This document shows, in pieces, positions 51,247 to 60,558 of a DNA stretch of 64,000 nucleotides. Every line of letters starts with the position of its first letter. The first letter of the stretch is position 1. A program made the translations under genes and the position numbers. The notes under the pieces are model-generated. The model was given only the letters and a program-made list of their open reading frames with translations. It was not told where the DNA came from and did not search any database. The stretch comes from PFJX01 sp964542455 (lineage in GTDB: Bacteria; Pseudomonadota; Gammaproteobacteria; Burkholderiales; Thiobacillaceae): positions 274,268 through 338,267 of the forward strand of contig CAZIUC010000001.1 in the NCBI GenBank assembly GCA_964542455.1, read 5' to 3'.

Positions 51247-51348
51247 GTAGGTCAGGTTGCGGTTTCATCGCTACCTGACGACCCACAACCAAACTTCGAG
51301 ATTGACAGGACGATCGTCAGGTAGTCGCTGTGCGTCAACCTGACCTAC
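51247..51348. repeat. Nested inverted repeat between argJ and the DUF815 gene
   Basis: Outer arms GTAGGTCAGGTTG (51247-51259) and CAACCTGACCTAC (51336-51348) are exact 13-base inverted copies. Inner arms CTACCTGACGA (51271-51281) and TCGTCAGGTAG (51314-51324) are exact 11-base copies. The arms share ACCTGAC-type cores, so alternative pairings are possible. Confidence 0.9.
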
Positions 51349-51364
51349 GGTTCGATGATCAACC

Positions 51365-52606
51365 TTACGTCCGGTATTCCGCGTTGATCTTCACGTAGTC
51401 GTAGGAGAAATCGCAGGTCCACACGGTGGCGACGACGTTGCCGCGCGCCAGGTCGACACGCACCGCGATTTCCGGCGCCGCCATCACGCGAGCGCCTTCT
51501 TCCTCCCTGTAAGCCGGGGCGCGGCCGCCGTTTTCCGCGACCAGGACGTTACCCAACCAGAGGCGGATGCGTTCCACATCGAGGTCGTCTATGCCGGCAT
51601 AGCCGATGGCGGCCAGGATGCGGCCGAGATTGGGGTCGGAGGCGAAGAAAGCGGTCTTTACCAGGGGCGAGCGGGCGATGGCGTAGGCCACCTGTTTGCA
51701 TTCGGCTTCGTTCTTGCCACCTTCCACGCGCACTTCCATGAACTTGGTGGCGCCCTCGCCGTCGCGCACGATGGCTTGCGCGAGTTCGATCATCACTTCG
51801 GTGATGACGGACTGGAGGGAATCAAAGCGGGAATCGCCGTCGTCCATGATGACCGGCGCGGGTGTCGTGCCGGTGGCGATGAGGATGCAGGAATCGTTGG
51901 TGGAGGTGTCGCCATCCACCGTGATGCAGTTGAACGACTTGTTCACCGCGTGGCGCAGCATGGCTTCCAGCGCCTCGCAGGAAACCGGCGCGTCGGTGGC
52001 GACAAAGGACAGCATGGTGGCCATGTTGGGATGGATCATGCCGGAGCCCTTGGCGATGCCGGTGACCGTGAAATCCACGCCATTCAGGGCGGCGCGACGG
52101 GAAGTGGCCTTGGCCACGATGTCGGTGGTCATGATCGCTTCGGCCGCCGCCGCCCAGTTGCTCGGTTTGAGGTCGTCGAGGGCGGCGGGCAGGGCGGCGA
52201 TGATCTTGTCGTGCGGCAGGGGTTCCAGAATCACGCCGGTGGAGAAGGGCAGTACCTGCTCCGGTTTGATGTTCAGGTTTTCCGCCACGGCGGCGCAGGT
52301 TTCGCGCGCGCGGCGCAGGCCATCCTCGCCGGTGCCGGCATTGGCGTTGCCGGTGTTCACCACCAGGGCGCGTATGCCACCAAAATTCGCGCCCTCCTGG
52401 TGCAGGTGCTCCTTGCACACGGTGACGGGCGCGGCGCAGAAGCGGTTCTGGGTGAACACGCCCACCACTTCGGAGTCGTGCGGGAGGGTGATCACCAGCA
52501 CATCGCGGCGGCCGGGTTTCTTGATGCCGGCGGCGGCGACGCCCAGTTCGACGCCAGGAACAGCACACAGGGAGGCGGGATCGGGAGCGGAGAGATTGAC
52601 TGGCAT
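51365..52606 (-). CDS. argJ: Glutamate N-acetyltransferase / amino-acid acetyltransferase (ArgJ)
   Basis: 413 residues. KGSGMIHPNMATMLSF contains the Thr at which the proenzyme autocleaves into two chains. FSTGVILEPLP and ASDPNLGRILAAIGYAG are characteristic. It transfers acetyl from N-acetylornithine to glutamate (and may use acetyl-CoA) in arginine synthesis. It reads leftward, alone; the other arg genes are outside the window. Confidence 0.96.
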   Translation of the reverse strand: MPVNLSAPDPASLCAVPGVELGVAAAGIKKPGRRDVLVITLPHDSEVVGVFTQNRFCAAPVTVCKEHLHQEGANFGGIRALVVNTGNANAGTGEDGLRRARETCAAVAENLNIKPEQVLPFSTGVILEPLPHDKIIAALPAALDDLKPSNWAAAAEAIMTTDIVAKATSRRAALNGVDFTVTGIAKGSGMIHPNMATMLSFVATDAPVSCEALEAMLRHAVNKSFNCITVDGDTSTNDSCILIATGTTPAPVIMDDGDSRFDSLQSVITEVMIELAQAIVRDGEGATKFMEVRVEGGKNEAECKQVAYAIARSPLVKTAFFASDPNLGRILAAIGYAGIDDLDVERIRLWLGNVLVAENGGRAPAYREEEGARVMAAPEIAVRVDLARGNVVATVWTCDFSYDYVKINAEYRT

Positions 52607-52719
52607 GGTGGCAACGGTCGAGGTGGGAATGGCCCGATTTTAGCGGAGGGTTGCCCTGTTCAAGTCCACGCGATTGATGCCGATAACGCCGTGTCGATCA
52701 CGACAATCAGGGAGCCATC

Positions 52720-53865
52720 ATGCAAGTTCGTCAAACCGTCCTTACCGCGCTGAATGCCGCCGCGCTCGCGCCGCTGGCGGACATCTCACCCAATCTGGTA
52801 CTGGTGTTCGCCGCGCCCGTTTTTTTTACCGATGTGACGTTTGCCGCCGAGCTGGCGCGGGCATTTCCCCGGGCGCGACGTCTGGCTTTGTCCACCGCCG
52901 GAGAAATCTCCGGCCAGGGCGTAAGCGACAACAGCATCGTGGTCACCGCCATACGCTTGGAGCACATCCCCTTCAAAGTGGCGTCCACCGATTTCGCCGG
53001 CATGGATGACTCCGCCGCCGCCGGCCGGCGCCTCGCCGAGCAACTGATGGACCCCGCCCTGAAAGCCGTGTTGCTGCTATCACAAGGGGTGGCGGTGAAC
53101 GGTAGCGAATTGATTGGCGGCGCGGTTTCCGTACTGGGCAAGGGCATTCTCCTGACCGGCGGGCTGGCCGGCGACAACGGGGCTTTCACACGCACCTGGG
53201 CGATGCTGGATGAGGTGGTCTCGGATCGATTGATGCTGGCGGTCGGCTTCTATGGTGACGCGGTCAGCTTCGCGCACGGCTCTTTCGGGGGCTGGCAGAG
53301 CTTCGGCCCGGCCCGACGCGCGACCAGGGCGGCCGGCAACGTGCTTTACGAGCTGGACAGCGAGCCGGCGCTGGCCATCTACAAACGCTATCTCGGTGAA
53401 TATGCCAAGGACCTGCCCGCCTCCGGCCTGTTGTTCCCCTTCGCCATCCTCTCGCACGAGCGCGAGGAAACCGGCCTGATCCGCACCCTGCTGGGCATCG
53501 ACGAAGTCGATGGCAGCCTGACCCTGGCTGGCGACATTCCCCAGGACGGCTATCTCAAGCTGATGCACGCTTCCACCGAGGCCCTGGTGGACGGCGCCGA
53601 AGCGGCGGCGCAAGCCGCCCGGCTGATGGCGGCGGCCGGCAATGCCGGCCAATCACTCGCTATCCTGATTTCCTGCATCGGCCGCAAGTTGGTGATGGGC
53701 GACCGGGTGGACGAGGAAGTCGAGGCGGTGGGCGCGGTATTCGGCCAGGGTTGCGCGCTGACCGGTTTCTATTCCAACGGCGAGATCAGCCCCTTCCTGA
53801 AAACCACCGAGTGCAAGCTGCATAACCAGACCATGACCATTACCTGGCTGGGCGAGGTGGGCTAA
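52720..53865 (+). CDS. FIST-domain sensory protein
   Basis: 381 residues: N-terminal FIST domain with FPRARRLALSTAGEISGQGV and LAGDNGAF, C-terminal FIST_C domain with GCALTGFYSNGEISPF. FIST proteins are thought to bind small ligands such as amino acids. There is no attached signalling domain in this copy, so it may act with a partner elsewhere. Single gene; the upstream 113-base gap shared with divergent argJ probably holds both promoters. Confidence 0.88.
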   Translation: MQVRQTVLTALNAAALAPLADISPNLVLVFAAPVFFTDVTFAAELARAFPRARRLALSTAGEISGQGVSDNSIVVTAIRLEHIPFKVASTDFAGMDDSAAAGRRLAEQLMDPALKAVLLLSQGVAVNGSELIGGAVSVLGKGILLTGGLAGDNGAFTRTWAMLDEVVSDRLMLAVGFYGDAVSFAHGSFGGWQSFGPARRATRAAGNVLYELDSEPALAIYKRYLGEYAKDLPASGLLFPFAILSHEREETGLIRTLLGIDEVDGSLTLAGDIPQDGYLKLMHASTEALVDGAEAAAQAARLMAAAGNAGQSLAILISCIGRKLVMGDRVDEEVEAVGAVFGQGCALTGFYSNGEISPFLKTTECKLHNQTMTITWLGEVG

Positions 53866-53925
53866 TCGCGGGCGTCAGGTTCCCCCATTCGAGGACTATG
53901 ACGCGATAAGGCCGCAAACCTGGCT

Positions 53926-55380
53926 CTACGTGGTGCCTCCCACGGTCAGGCCATCCACCCGCAACGTGGGCTGCCCCACACCCACCGGCACGCTCTGGCC
54001 TTCCTTGCCGCAGGTGCCGACGCCGGGGTCGAGCTTCATGTCGTTGCCGATCATGGAAACACGGGTGAGCACGTCGGGGCCATTGCCGATCAGGCTGGCG
54101 CCTTTTACCGGGCGGGTGATGCGGCCGTCTTCGATCAGGTAAGCCTCGGCGGCGGAGAACACGAACTTGCCGCTGGTGATGTCGACCTGGCCGCCGCCGA
54201 AATTGGCGGCATAGAGTCCTTTTTTCACTGAAGCGATGATTTCCGCCGGATCTTTGTCACCACCCAGCATGTAGGTATTGGTCATGCGCGGCATAGGCAG
54301 ATGGGCGAAGGATTCGCGGCGGCCGTTGCCGGTGGGGGCCATGCCCATCAGGCGGGCGTTCATGGCGTCCTGCATGTAACCCTTGAGGATGCCGTTTTCG
54401 ATCAGCACGGTGCGTTGCGTCGGCGTGCCCTCGTCATCGACGTTGAGCGAGCCACGACGGTCGACCAGGGTGCCGTCGTCCACCACGGTGACGCCGTCCG
54501 CCGCTACCCGCTCGCCGATGCGGCCGGAAAATGCGGAAGAACCCTTGCGGTTGAAATCGCCTTCCAGTCCGTGGCCGATGGCCTCGTGCAGCAGAATGCC
54601 GGGCCAGCCGGCGCCAAGCACCACGGTCATGTTGCCGGCCGGGGCCGGGATGGCGTCGAGGTTGGTGAGCGCCTGAGCCACCGCCAACTGCGCGTATTCG
54701 AGCAACTGGTCGTCGCTGAAGTGCGCGTAGTTGAAGCGGCCGCCGCCGCCCGACGAGCCCTGCTCGCGGCGGCCATCCTGTTCGACGATGACTTGCAGCG
54801 AGACCCGCACCAGGGGCCGCACGTCGGCCGCCACCCGGCCATCCAGGCGCGTCACCATCATCACTTCATATTCACTGGCCAGACTGGCCATGACCTGGCT
54901 GACCCGGGGATCGAGTTCGCGCGCGTATTTTTCCAGACGGTGCAACAGGGCAACCTTGTCCGCCTCGGTGAGCGAGGCCAGTGGGTCGATCGGCGCGTAG
55001 AGCGCGCGACCATGCACCTGGCTCGCCACCCGCGTGCTGGCGGACTGGCCGGCGGCGGCAATGGCGCGCACCGTGGTCGCGGCTTCCCGAATGGCTTTCA
55101 GGCTGATGTCGTCGGAATAGGCGAAGGCGGTGCGATCTCCGGTCACGGCGCGCACGCCGACGCCCTGGTCGATATTGAAGCTGCCGGATTTGACCTGCCC
55201 TTCTTCCAGGCTCCAGGCCTCGGACCGCGAGTATTGGAAATACAGATCGGCATCATCCACCTGATGCGCGCCGAGCAGTCCGAACACCTCGTCGAGTTGC
55301 TCCAGATCAAGCTCGTTGGGCAGCAGCAGGGTGGATTCGGCGGTGGAGAAGAGATAAAGGTTGGGGTCGACGGCGTTCAT
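53926..55380 (-). CDS. tldD: TldD metalloprotease
   Basis: 484 residues. LLHEAIGHGLEGDFNRKG contains the HExxxH zinc site of the TldD/PmbA protease family, and SIDQG-like and GTCGKEGQSVPVGVGQP segments are family-typical. With PmbA/TldE it degrades unfolded peptides and processes microcin precursors. ATG at 55380. The nitrilase gene upstream is on the same strand, with 74 bases between. Confidence 0.95.
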   Translation of the reverse strand: MNAVDPNLYLFSTAESTLLLPNELDLEQLDEVFGLLGAHQVDDADLYFQYSRSEAWSLEEGQVKSGSFNIDQGVGVRAVTGDRTAFAYSDDISLKAIREAATTVRAIAAAGQSASTRVASQVHGRALYAPIDPLASLTEADKVALLHRLEKYARELDPRVSQVMASLASEYEVMMVTRLDGRVAADVRPLVRVSLQVIVEQDGRREQGSSGGGGRFNYAHFSDDQLLEYAQLAVAQALTNLDAIPAPAGNMTVVLGAGWPGILLHEAIGHGLEGDFNRKGSSAFSGRIGERVAADGVTVVDDGTLVDRRGSLNVDDEGTPTQRTVLIENGILKGYMQDAMNARLMGMAPTGNGRRESFAHLPMPRMTNTYMLGGDKDPAEIIASVKKGLYAANFGGGQVDITSGKFVFSAAEAYLIEDGRITRPVKGASLIGNGPDVLTRVSMIGNDMKLDPGVGTCGKEGQSVPVGVGQPTLRVDGLTVGGTT

Positions 55381-55389
55381 GAGGTTCTC

Positions 55390-55446
55390 GTAGCGCCGGC
55401 AGCGTTGCCGGCTTGGGTGGGCGGCCGGCCAGTGGGCCGGCGCTAT
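55390..55446. repeat. Degenerate TAGCGCCGGC palindrome between tldD and the nitrilase gene
   Basis: GTAGCGCCGGC...and GCCGGCGCTAT bracket 57 bases, with inner GCCGGC/GCCGGCC stems. Same arms as at 48881 but with different inside sequence. Confidence 0.65.
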
Positions 55447-55454
55447 CCGCTTGT

Positions 55455-56369
55455 TCAGGGTTTGATCAGATCCACCTTGATGCCTTTCCTGCACTCCAGC
55501 GTGCGGTGCTTGAGGGCGGGAAGGCTGCTGCGCAGGCCAATCTGGTAGGCGGGGTTGAGGCCGGCGATGACAACGCCGGAGCCGCGTGGCAGGCGGTCGA
55601 GGATGTTGCCCCAGGGATCGACGATCATGCTGTCGCCATGGGTTTCACGGCCGGAGATATGGTAGCCGCCCTGCGCGGGAGCGATCACGTAGGCCAGATT
55701 CTCGATGGCGCGGGCACGGATCAGGGTTTCAAAATGCGCCTTGCCGGTGGTGGCGGTGAAGGCGGCCGGCACCACGATCATGTCCACGTCGCCCATCGCC
55801 CGATACAACTCGGGGAAGCGCAGGTCATAGCAGATCGACAGGCCGAGGCGGCCGAACGGGGTCTCCACCACCACCACGCGGTCGCCCGGCTCGATGGTGC
55901 TTTCCTCGCGGTAGTGCTCGTTGCCGAGGTCGAGTCCGAACAGGTGGATCTTGTCGTAACGCGCCGCCAACTTGCCCTTGTCGTCGTAGACCAGACAGGC
56001 GTTACGCACCTTGCCGGGATCGTCGCAGGCCATCGGAATGGAGCCGCCGACCAGCCAGATGCCGTGTTTCTTGGCCTGGGCGGCGAGAAAACGTTGCATC
56101 GGACCTTTGCCCGGCTGTTCGCGTACCGCGATCTTGTCGGTGTCGTTGAGGCCCATGATGGAAAAATTCTCCGGCAGCGCCACCAGTTTGGCGCCGGCCG
56201 CCCCCGCCATGCCGATGAGCCGCTCGGCTTCCGCCAGATTGGCCGCCACATTGGGGCCGGAAGCCATCTGGATGGCCGCCACCCGGGTGACGCCGGTCGC
56301 TTCCTTGGCGGGTTTCGGGGCGGGGCGGGATTTGGTCTTGGCAAAGCTGGAGGGTTTGACGCGGGTCAC
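55455..56369 (-). CDS. Carbon-nitrogen hydrolase (nitrilase superfamily, Nit-like)
   Basis: 304 residues from GTG at 56369, which has AAGGA seven bases upstream. The Glu-Lys-Cys triad is visible: LPENFSIMG (E), YDKIHLFG (K), ICYDLRFPE (C). This is the Nit1/Nit2-like amidase group; some members hydrolyse deaminated glutathione or omega-amides. The first 20 residues before VTRVAAIQMA are basic and not conserved. Upstream of tldD on the same strand, and convergent with neither neighbour. Confidence 0.85.
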   Translation of the reverse strand: MTRVKPSSFAKTKSRPAPKPAKEATGVTRVAAIQMASGPNVAANLAEAERLIGMAGAAGAKLVALPENFSIMGLNDTDKIAVREQPGKGPMQRFLAAQAKKHGIWLVGGSIPMACDDPGKVRNACLVYDDKGKLAARYDKIHLFGLDLGNEHYREESTIEPGDRVVVVETPFGRLGLSICYDLRFPELYRAMGDVDMIVVPAAFTATTGKAHFETLIRARAIENLAYVIAPAQGGYHISGRETHGDSMIVDPWGNILDRLPRGSGVVIAGLNPAYQIGLRSSLPALKHRTLECRKGIKVDLIKP

Positions 56370-56482
56370 GAGAGCATCCTTGCGGCGTGAGGGAAGGGCG
56401 AGCGTGGCTTGAGGGTACACAAGGATTTCGCCGCGCCGCAATAGCAAATCGGCCAAACGGACGCTATTGCCGGGTAACTGGT

Positions 56483-58702
56483 TCAGACATCCACCGGATC
56501 GACATCCAGCACCCACTTCACACCGCGTGTCGGCAGCGTCGCCAGGGCTGCCAGCCAGTGCCCGAGAAAGGCTTGCAGGCGGTTACGGGTGGCGGATTGC
56601 AGCAGCAGTTGCAAGCGGTGGCGACCGGCGATACGCAGCATCAATGCCGGCACTGGATCGAAAATCTCAATGCCCCGCGCCACGCCCTGGCTTATTTCCA
56701 GGCCGAACTCGCGGGCCGCCAGCAGGAAGCTCATGGCCGCTTCTTCCGTGCTCGCCTCGGCACGCAATACCGCTTGTGCCACGAAAGGCGGAAAGTCGGC
56801 GGAACGGCGCTCGCGCAGGGCGGCCTCGGCGAAGCCGGGGTAATCGTGGCGCACCACTGACTGATACAGGGGGTGGCCGGGGTAGCGGGTCTGGATCAGC
56901 ACTTCGCCGGGGTGTTCGGCGCGGCCGGCGCGCCCCGCCACCTGCATGAGCTGCGCGAACAGGCGCTCGCTGGCGCGGAAGTCCGGCGACACCAGTGCCT
57001 GGTCGGCACCGATCACGCCCACCAGGGTGAGATGGGGGAAGTCGTGGCCCTTGGCGACGATCTGGGTGCCCACCAGAATATCCACCTCGCGCGCCGCCAC
57101 CCGGTCGCGCATCGCCGCGAAGGCGCCACGGCGGGCGGCGCTATCGCGGTCGATGCGCAGAATGCGGGCTTCCGGGAAATGTTCCGCCATGGTTTCTTCC
57201 ACCCGCTGCGTGCCCTGGCCGGCTGGGCGAAGATCGACACTGCCACAGTCCGGGCAGGCCTCCGGCGGTCGGGTATCGAGGCCGCAGTGGTGGCAAACCA
57301 GGCGGTAGCCGGATGCATTTCCCGCCCCGGCGCGATGCAGCACCAGATGCGCGGAACAGCGCGGGCAGGGAAATACGTGGCCGCAGCCGTTGCACAGCAG
57401 CGTGGGGGCGTAGCCGCGCCGGTTGATGAATATCAGGCTTTGTTCGCCGCGTTGCAGGGTCGCTTCCAGCGCGCCGAGCAGGGCGCGGCTGAGTCCTTGC
57501 TTGGGATGGTCGTTGCGACTGTCGATCAGACGTACCTTCGGCAGGCTGGCCTGTGCATGCGCGCGGGCGGCTAGGCTGAGCAGCCGGTAACGCCCGGCGC
57601 GGGCGTTCTTCCAGGTTTCCAGCGCCGGTGTCGCGGAGCCCAGCACGACCGGCACCCCCGCCTGACGCGCGCGCCAGACAGCGACATCGCGCGCGGAATA
57701 ACGCATGCCTTCCATCTGCTTGTAAGACGTATCGTGTTCCTCATCGACCACGATCAGGCCCAATCGCGGCAGCGGCGTGAATACCGCCAGACGGGTGCCC
57801 AGGATGATGTCGGCGCGTCCACACAAGGCCTCCAGCCAGCCCGCGCGCCGTTCGCCGTCGGCGAGGCCGCTGTGCAGACCGATCAGGCTGCGGCCGGGGA
57901 AGCGTTGCGCGAAGCGCTCAGTGAGTTGCGGCGTGAGGTGGATTTCCGGCACCAGGATCAGCGCCTGCTGGCCGCGTGCCAGCGCGTCGGCGACCAGACG
58001 CAGATAGACCTCGGTCTTGCCGCTACCGGTAACGCCATGCAGCAGCCAGGGCGAGAAACCCGCTCCCGCCGCGCGGATGGCGTCCAATACGGCCACCTGA
58101 TCCGGCGTGGGATTTGGCGGGCTGGCCTCGCTTGACGGCAACGCGGCCACTGCATGGCCTTGCAGCCAGCCGCGTTTCAACCAATCGCGTAGCAGCGCCT
58201 TTTCCCGATCGTTGAGGTCGGCGCGCGCCACCGGGTTGGCCAGAAAGCGGGCGGCGAGGGCGAATTGCGCGGGTTTGCGGGCATCGATCCCGGCAACTTC
58301 GGCGCGCCCCGTTTCGCTCAGCGCATAGGCGGCCGGTTCCGCCGCCCGCGTCGGGCGGCCGCTGCGGCGCAGCGCCGGCGGCAGCAGGCTGGCCAGGACC
58401 GCGCCCAGGGGGTGGTGATAGTAGCCGGCGGCGAAGCGCGCCAGCGCCAGCAGTTCGGCCGGCAGCGGTGGCGTGTCGCGGTCGATGTGCTTGAGCGCTT
58501 TCAGGGCGGCGGTCGGCACCTCGCTTTGTGTGGCCAATTCGACCAGCACGCCGACCAGCGTGCGCGGCCCGAAAGGGACATCGACGCGGCGACCGATGTC
58601 TGCCGCCTCCGCTTCCGGCGCCAGGTAGTCGAACAGGCGGTCGAGCGGGGTATCAAGGGCGACCCGGGCAAACTGGGTCATGGCAACGCGTATGCCCGAC
58701 AT
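56483..58702 (-). CDS. priA: Primosomal replication protein N' (PriA helicase)
   Basis: 739 residues (732 if the ATG at 58681 is used). LLHGVTGSGKTEVYLRL is Walker A, LIVVDEEHDTSYKQ the DEEH box, then VVLGSATPALE and IFINRRGYAPTLLCNGCG. Eight cysteines in four C-x2-C pairs form the zinc sites in the middle. It restarts stalled replication forks by loading DnaB. A 379-base region with DnaA-box-like sites lies upstream. Confidence 0.96.
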   Translation of the reverse strand: MSGIRVAMTQFARVALDTPLDRLFDYLAPEAEAADIGRRVDVPFGPRTLVGVLVELATQSEVPTAALKALKHIDRDTPPLPAELLALARFAAGYYHHPLGAVLASLLPPALRRSGRPTRAAEPAAYALSETGRAEVAGIDARKPAQFALAARFLANPVARADLNDREKALLRDWLKRGWLQGHAVAALPSSEASPPNPTPDQVAVLDAIRAAGAGFSPWLLHGVTGSGKTEVYLRLVADALARGQQALILVPEIHLTPQLTERFAQRFPGRSLIGLHSGLADGERRAGWLEALCGRADIILGTRLAVFTPLPRLGLIVVDEEHDTSYKQMEGMRYSARDVAVWRARQAGVPVVLGSATPALETWKNARAGRYRLLSLAARAHAQASLPKVRLIDSRNDHPKQGLSRALLGALEATLQRGEQSLIFINRRGYAPTLLCNGCGHVFPCPRCSAHLVLHRAGAGNASGYRLVCHHCGLDTRPPEACPDCGSVDLRPAGQGTQRVEETMAEHFPEARILRIDRDSAARRGAFAAMRDRVAAREVDILVGTQIVAKGHDFPHLTLVGVIGADQALVSPDFRASERLFAQLMQVAGRAGRAEHPGEVLIQTRYPGHPLYQSVVRHDYPGFAEAALRERRSADFPPFVAQAVLRAEASTEEAAMSFLLAAREFGLEISQGVARGIEIFDPVPALMLRIAGRHRLQLLLQSATRNRLQAFLGHWLAALATLPTRGVKWVLDVDPVDV

Positions 58703-59081
58703 CGGATGCGGCGAACACGCACGTTATTGGTGCGCTCGGCAACGCCGAAATGGGTGTCCACCGGGCCAGAATCCATGTTGCAGAGCCGCATTTCCATCGG
58801 TCAATTAACGCTCGAAGTTAAAGTGGTTTGTAACAACAGAAGGCGAAGCCGATGCCACTCAACGAGGTTTTCGAGTTGTCCACCGAACCTGTGGATAACC
58901 ATGTGGACAAGCTGTCACCAAACCGTCAAAAACGCTTGTAGAACGGGCGCTTATGCCATTGGCCTGTTTTTTATGCACAAAACAAATTATTGAAAATCAA
59001 TGAGTTACGTTCGACGGTTGGGTATATCCAAAGACAGGTGCGGGAAGTGAAGTCAAGCCTATTAATGTGCATAAGTGCTTG
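58703..59081. other. Non-coding region with DnaA-box-like cluster
   Basis: 379 bases without a supported gene between priA and dacB. TTGTCCACC (58876-58884), TGTGGATAA (58890-58898, an exact inverted DnaA box) and TGTGGACAA (58902-58910) fall within 35 bases. The 60 bases that follow become AT-rich (TTTTTTATGCACAAAACAAA). This may be a DnaA-regulated promoter or an origin-like element. Confidence 0.6.
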
Positions 59082-60551
59082 CTAATTTGCTGTTTTTCCG
59101 ACGCTCTCGGGTGCGCTTGAGGCTGTTTCACCCGCACGGGAATCCAACGTGTCGGTGGCCCACTCCACCAGTGCGTCCTGCGCGCGGCCACCTGCGCCTG
59201 CGTTGCGGTGGTTGATCAGGAACACGATGACACGGCGACGCCCGTTCGGGGTGCGTGCGTAGCCGGCCAGATTACGCACGCCATTGAGACTGCCGCTCTT
59301 CAGCCAGGCCTGGCCTATGGCCGCGGAGCCGTTGAGGCGATTCTTCTGGGTGCCTTCCAGCCCCACCGCCGGCAACGAAGCGGCGAACTCGAACCAGGCC
59401 GATTGCAGGGTGGCCCAACGCAACAGTTTGGCCAGCGAGGCCGCCGAGATGCGCTCGATGCGGGAAAGACCGGCGCCGTTTTCCAGCACCAGCTTGCTGC
59501 ATTCGAGGTCACGCTCCGCCAGCCAGGCGCGCAGCGCTCGTTCGCCCTTGTCCCAGGTGGCGGGCGCGCCGAATCGGGCGGCGCCAAGATTGAGCAGCAA
59601 CATCTTGGCCATGACGTTGTTGCTGAACTTGTTGGTGTCGCGCACCAACTGCGCGACCGGCTGAGAGTCGAAATCCAGCAACGGCAGCGCCGTGGCAGGT
59701 GTCTGGCCGCTCACCACGTTGCCACTGAGTTGGCCACCCAACTCGTTCCACAGGCGGCTGAACCAGGCCGCCGTGGTGGCGTCCGGCGGCAGCAGGTTGA
59801 GGCTGACGGCCTGGTCGCCGCAAGCCATCGGATAACGGCCAGTCAGGGTAAGCTTGTCGGCATCCAGGGTCATCTGTTCGCGCGGGCCATTGCAGGCACC
59901 GTCGCCTGGCGTCAACTGGTTGGCGAGTGTGGGGGCTTCGAGCGGCGGGTCGAAACGCGCGGTGACCTTGACGCCATCGCTGGCAAGGCGCAAGTCCACC
60001 GTGTTGAAGTTGACCAGTAGCGCGGCGGGCGGAGCGTTGTAGGGACGCAGCGGCGCCTGGTCGAAGGCGCCGGGGTCGATCGGGTCGAGGCGGTAATAGC
60101 CGCCGTCGAGGATGACCTCGCCGCGTATCTCGCGCACCCCGCGCGCGCGGATTTCCCTGAGCAGGAGCCAGAAACGTTCGACGGTCAGGGACGGGTCGCC
60201 GCCGCCTTGCAGGATCAAGCGGCCATCGAGGACGCCATCCTTGAGCGTGCCGTCCAGCAGGACGCGGGTCTTGAAGGTGTGCGCGGGGCCGAAGCTGTCG
60301 AGCGTGGCCAGGGTGGTGACCAGTTTCATCACCGAGGCGGGATTCAGCGAGCGCGCGCCGCCATGTATCAGTATGGGTTCGGGGGAATCGAGGTCGTGCA
60401 CCACGATGGCCACGTTGCTTTCGGGTATTCCGGCCTGGCGCAGGGCTTCGGCGACGGGTTGTGGCAGGTCGGCGTGGGCGCTGGCCGCCAGGAAAACGAG
60501 AACGGCGGCGGCAAGCCGCGGGTTGGGCAAAGCGCGGCGTGCCCAACCCAC
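59082..60551 (-). CDS. dacB: D-alanyl-D-alanine carboxypeptidase/endopeptidase (PBP4, DacB)
   Basis: About 489 residues from GTG at 60551; a TTG at 60572 or at 60530 is also possible. The signal peptide includes a run of LAAAVLVFLAASAHA. Penicillin-binding motifs are SVMK (SxxK), SNNVM (SxN) and LKSGSLNGV (KTG-like). PBP4-type enzymes cut peptidoglycan crosslinks in the periplasm. The coding start lies inside a palindromic repeat (60521-60548). It follows the UDP-GlcNAc epimerase, whose stop is 7 bases before the GTG. The coupling to a glycan gene is odd for a housekeeping hydrolase. Confidence 0.9.
   Translation of the reverse strand: MGWARRALPNPRLAAAVLVFLAASAHADLPQPVAEALRQAGIPESNVAIVVHDLDSPEPILIHGGARSLNPASVMKLVTTLATLDSFGPAHTFKTRVLLDGTLKDGVLDGRLILQGGGDPSLTVERFWLLLREIRARGVREIRGEVILDGGYYRLDPIDPGAFDQAPLRPYNAPPAALLVNFNTVDLRLASDGVKVTARFDPPLEAPTLANQLTPGDGACNGPREQMTLDADKLTLTGRYPMACGDQAVSLNLLPPDATTAAWFSRLWNELGGQLSGNVVSGQTPATALPLLDFDSQPVAQLVRDTNKFSNNVMAKMLLLNLGAARFGAPATWDKGERALRAWLAERDLECSKLVLENGAGLSRIERISAASLAKLLRWATLQSAWFEFAASLPAVGLEGTQKNRLNGSAAIGQAWLKSGSLNGVRNLAGYARTPNGRRRVIVFLINHRNAGAGGRAQDALVEWATDTLDSRAGETASSAPESVGKTAN
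60521..60548. repeat. GTTGGGCA palindrome at the dacB 5' end
   Basis: GGTTGGGCA and TGCCCAACC are exact 9-base inverted arms around AAGCGCGGCG. This is a short repeat type common in proteobacteria. It encodes the first codons of the dacB signal peptide, so the start choice depends on it. Confidence 0.75.
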
Positions 60552-60558
60552 GCCGGTA

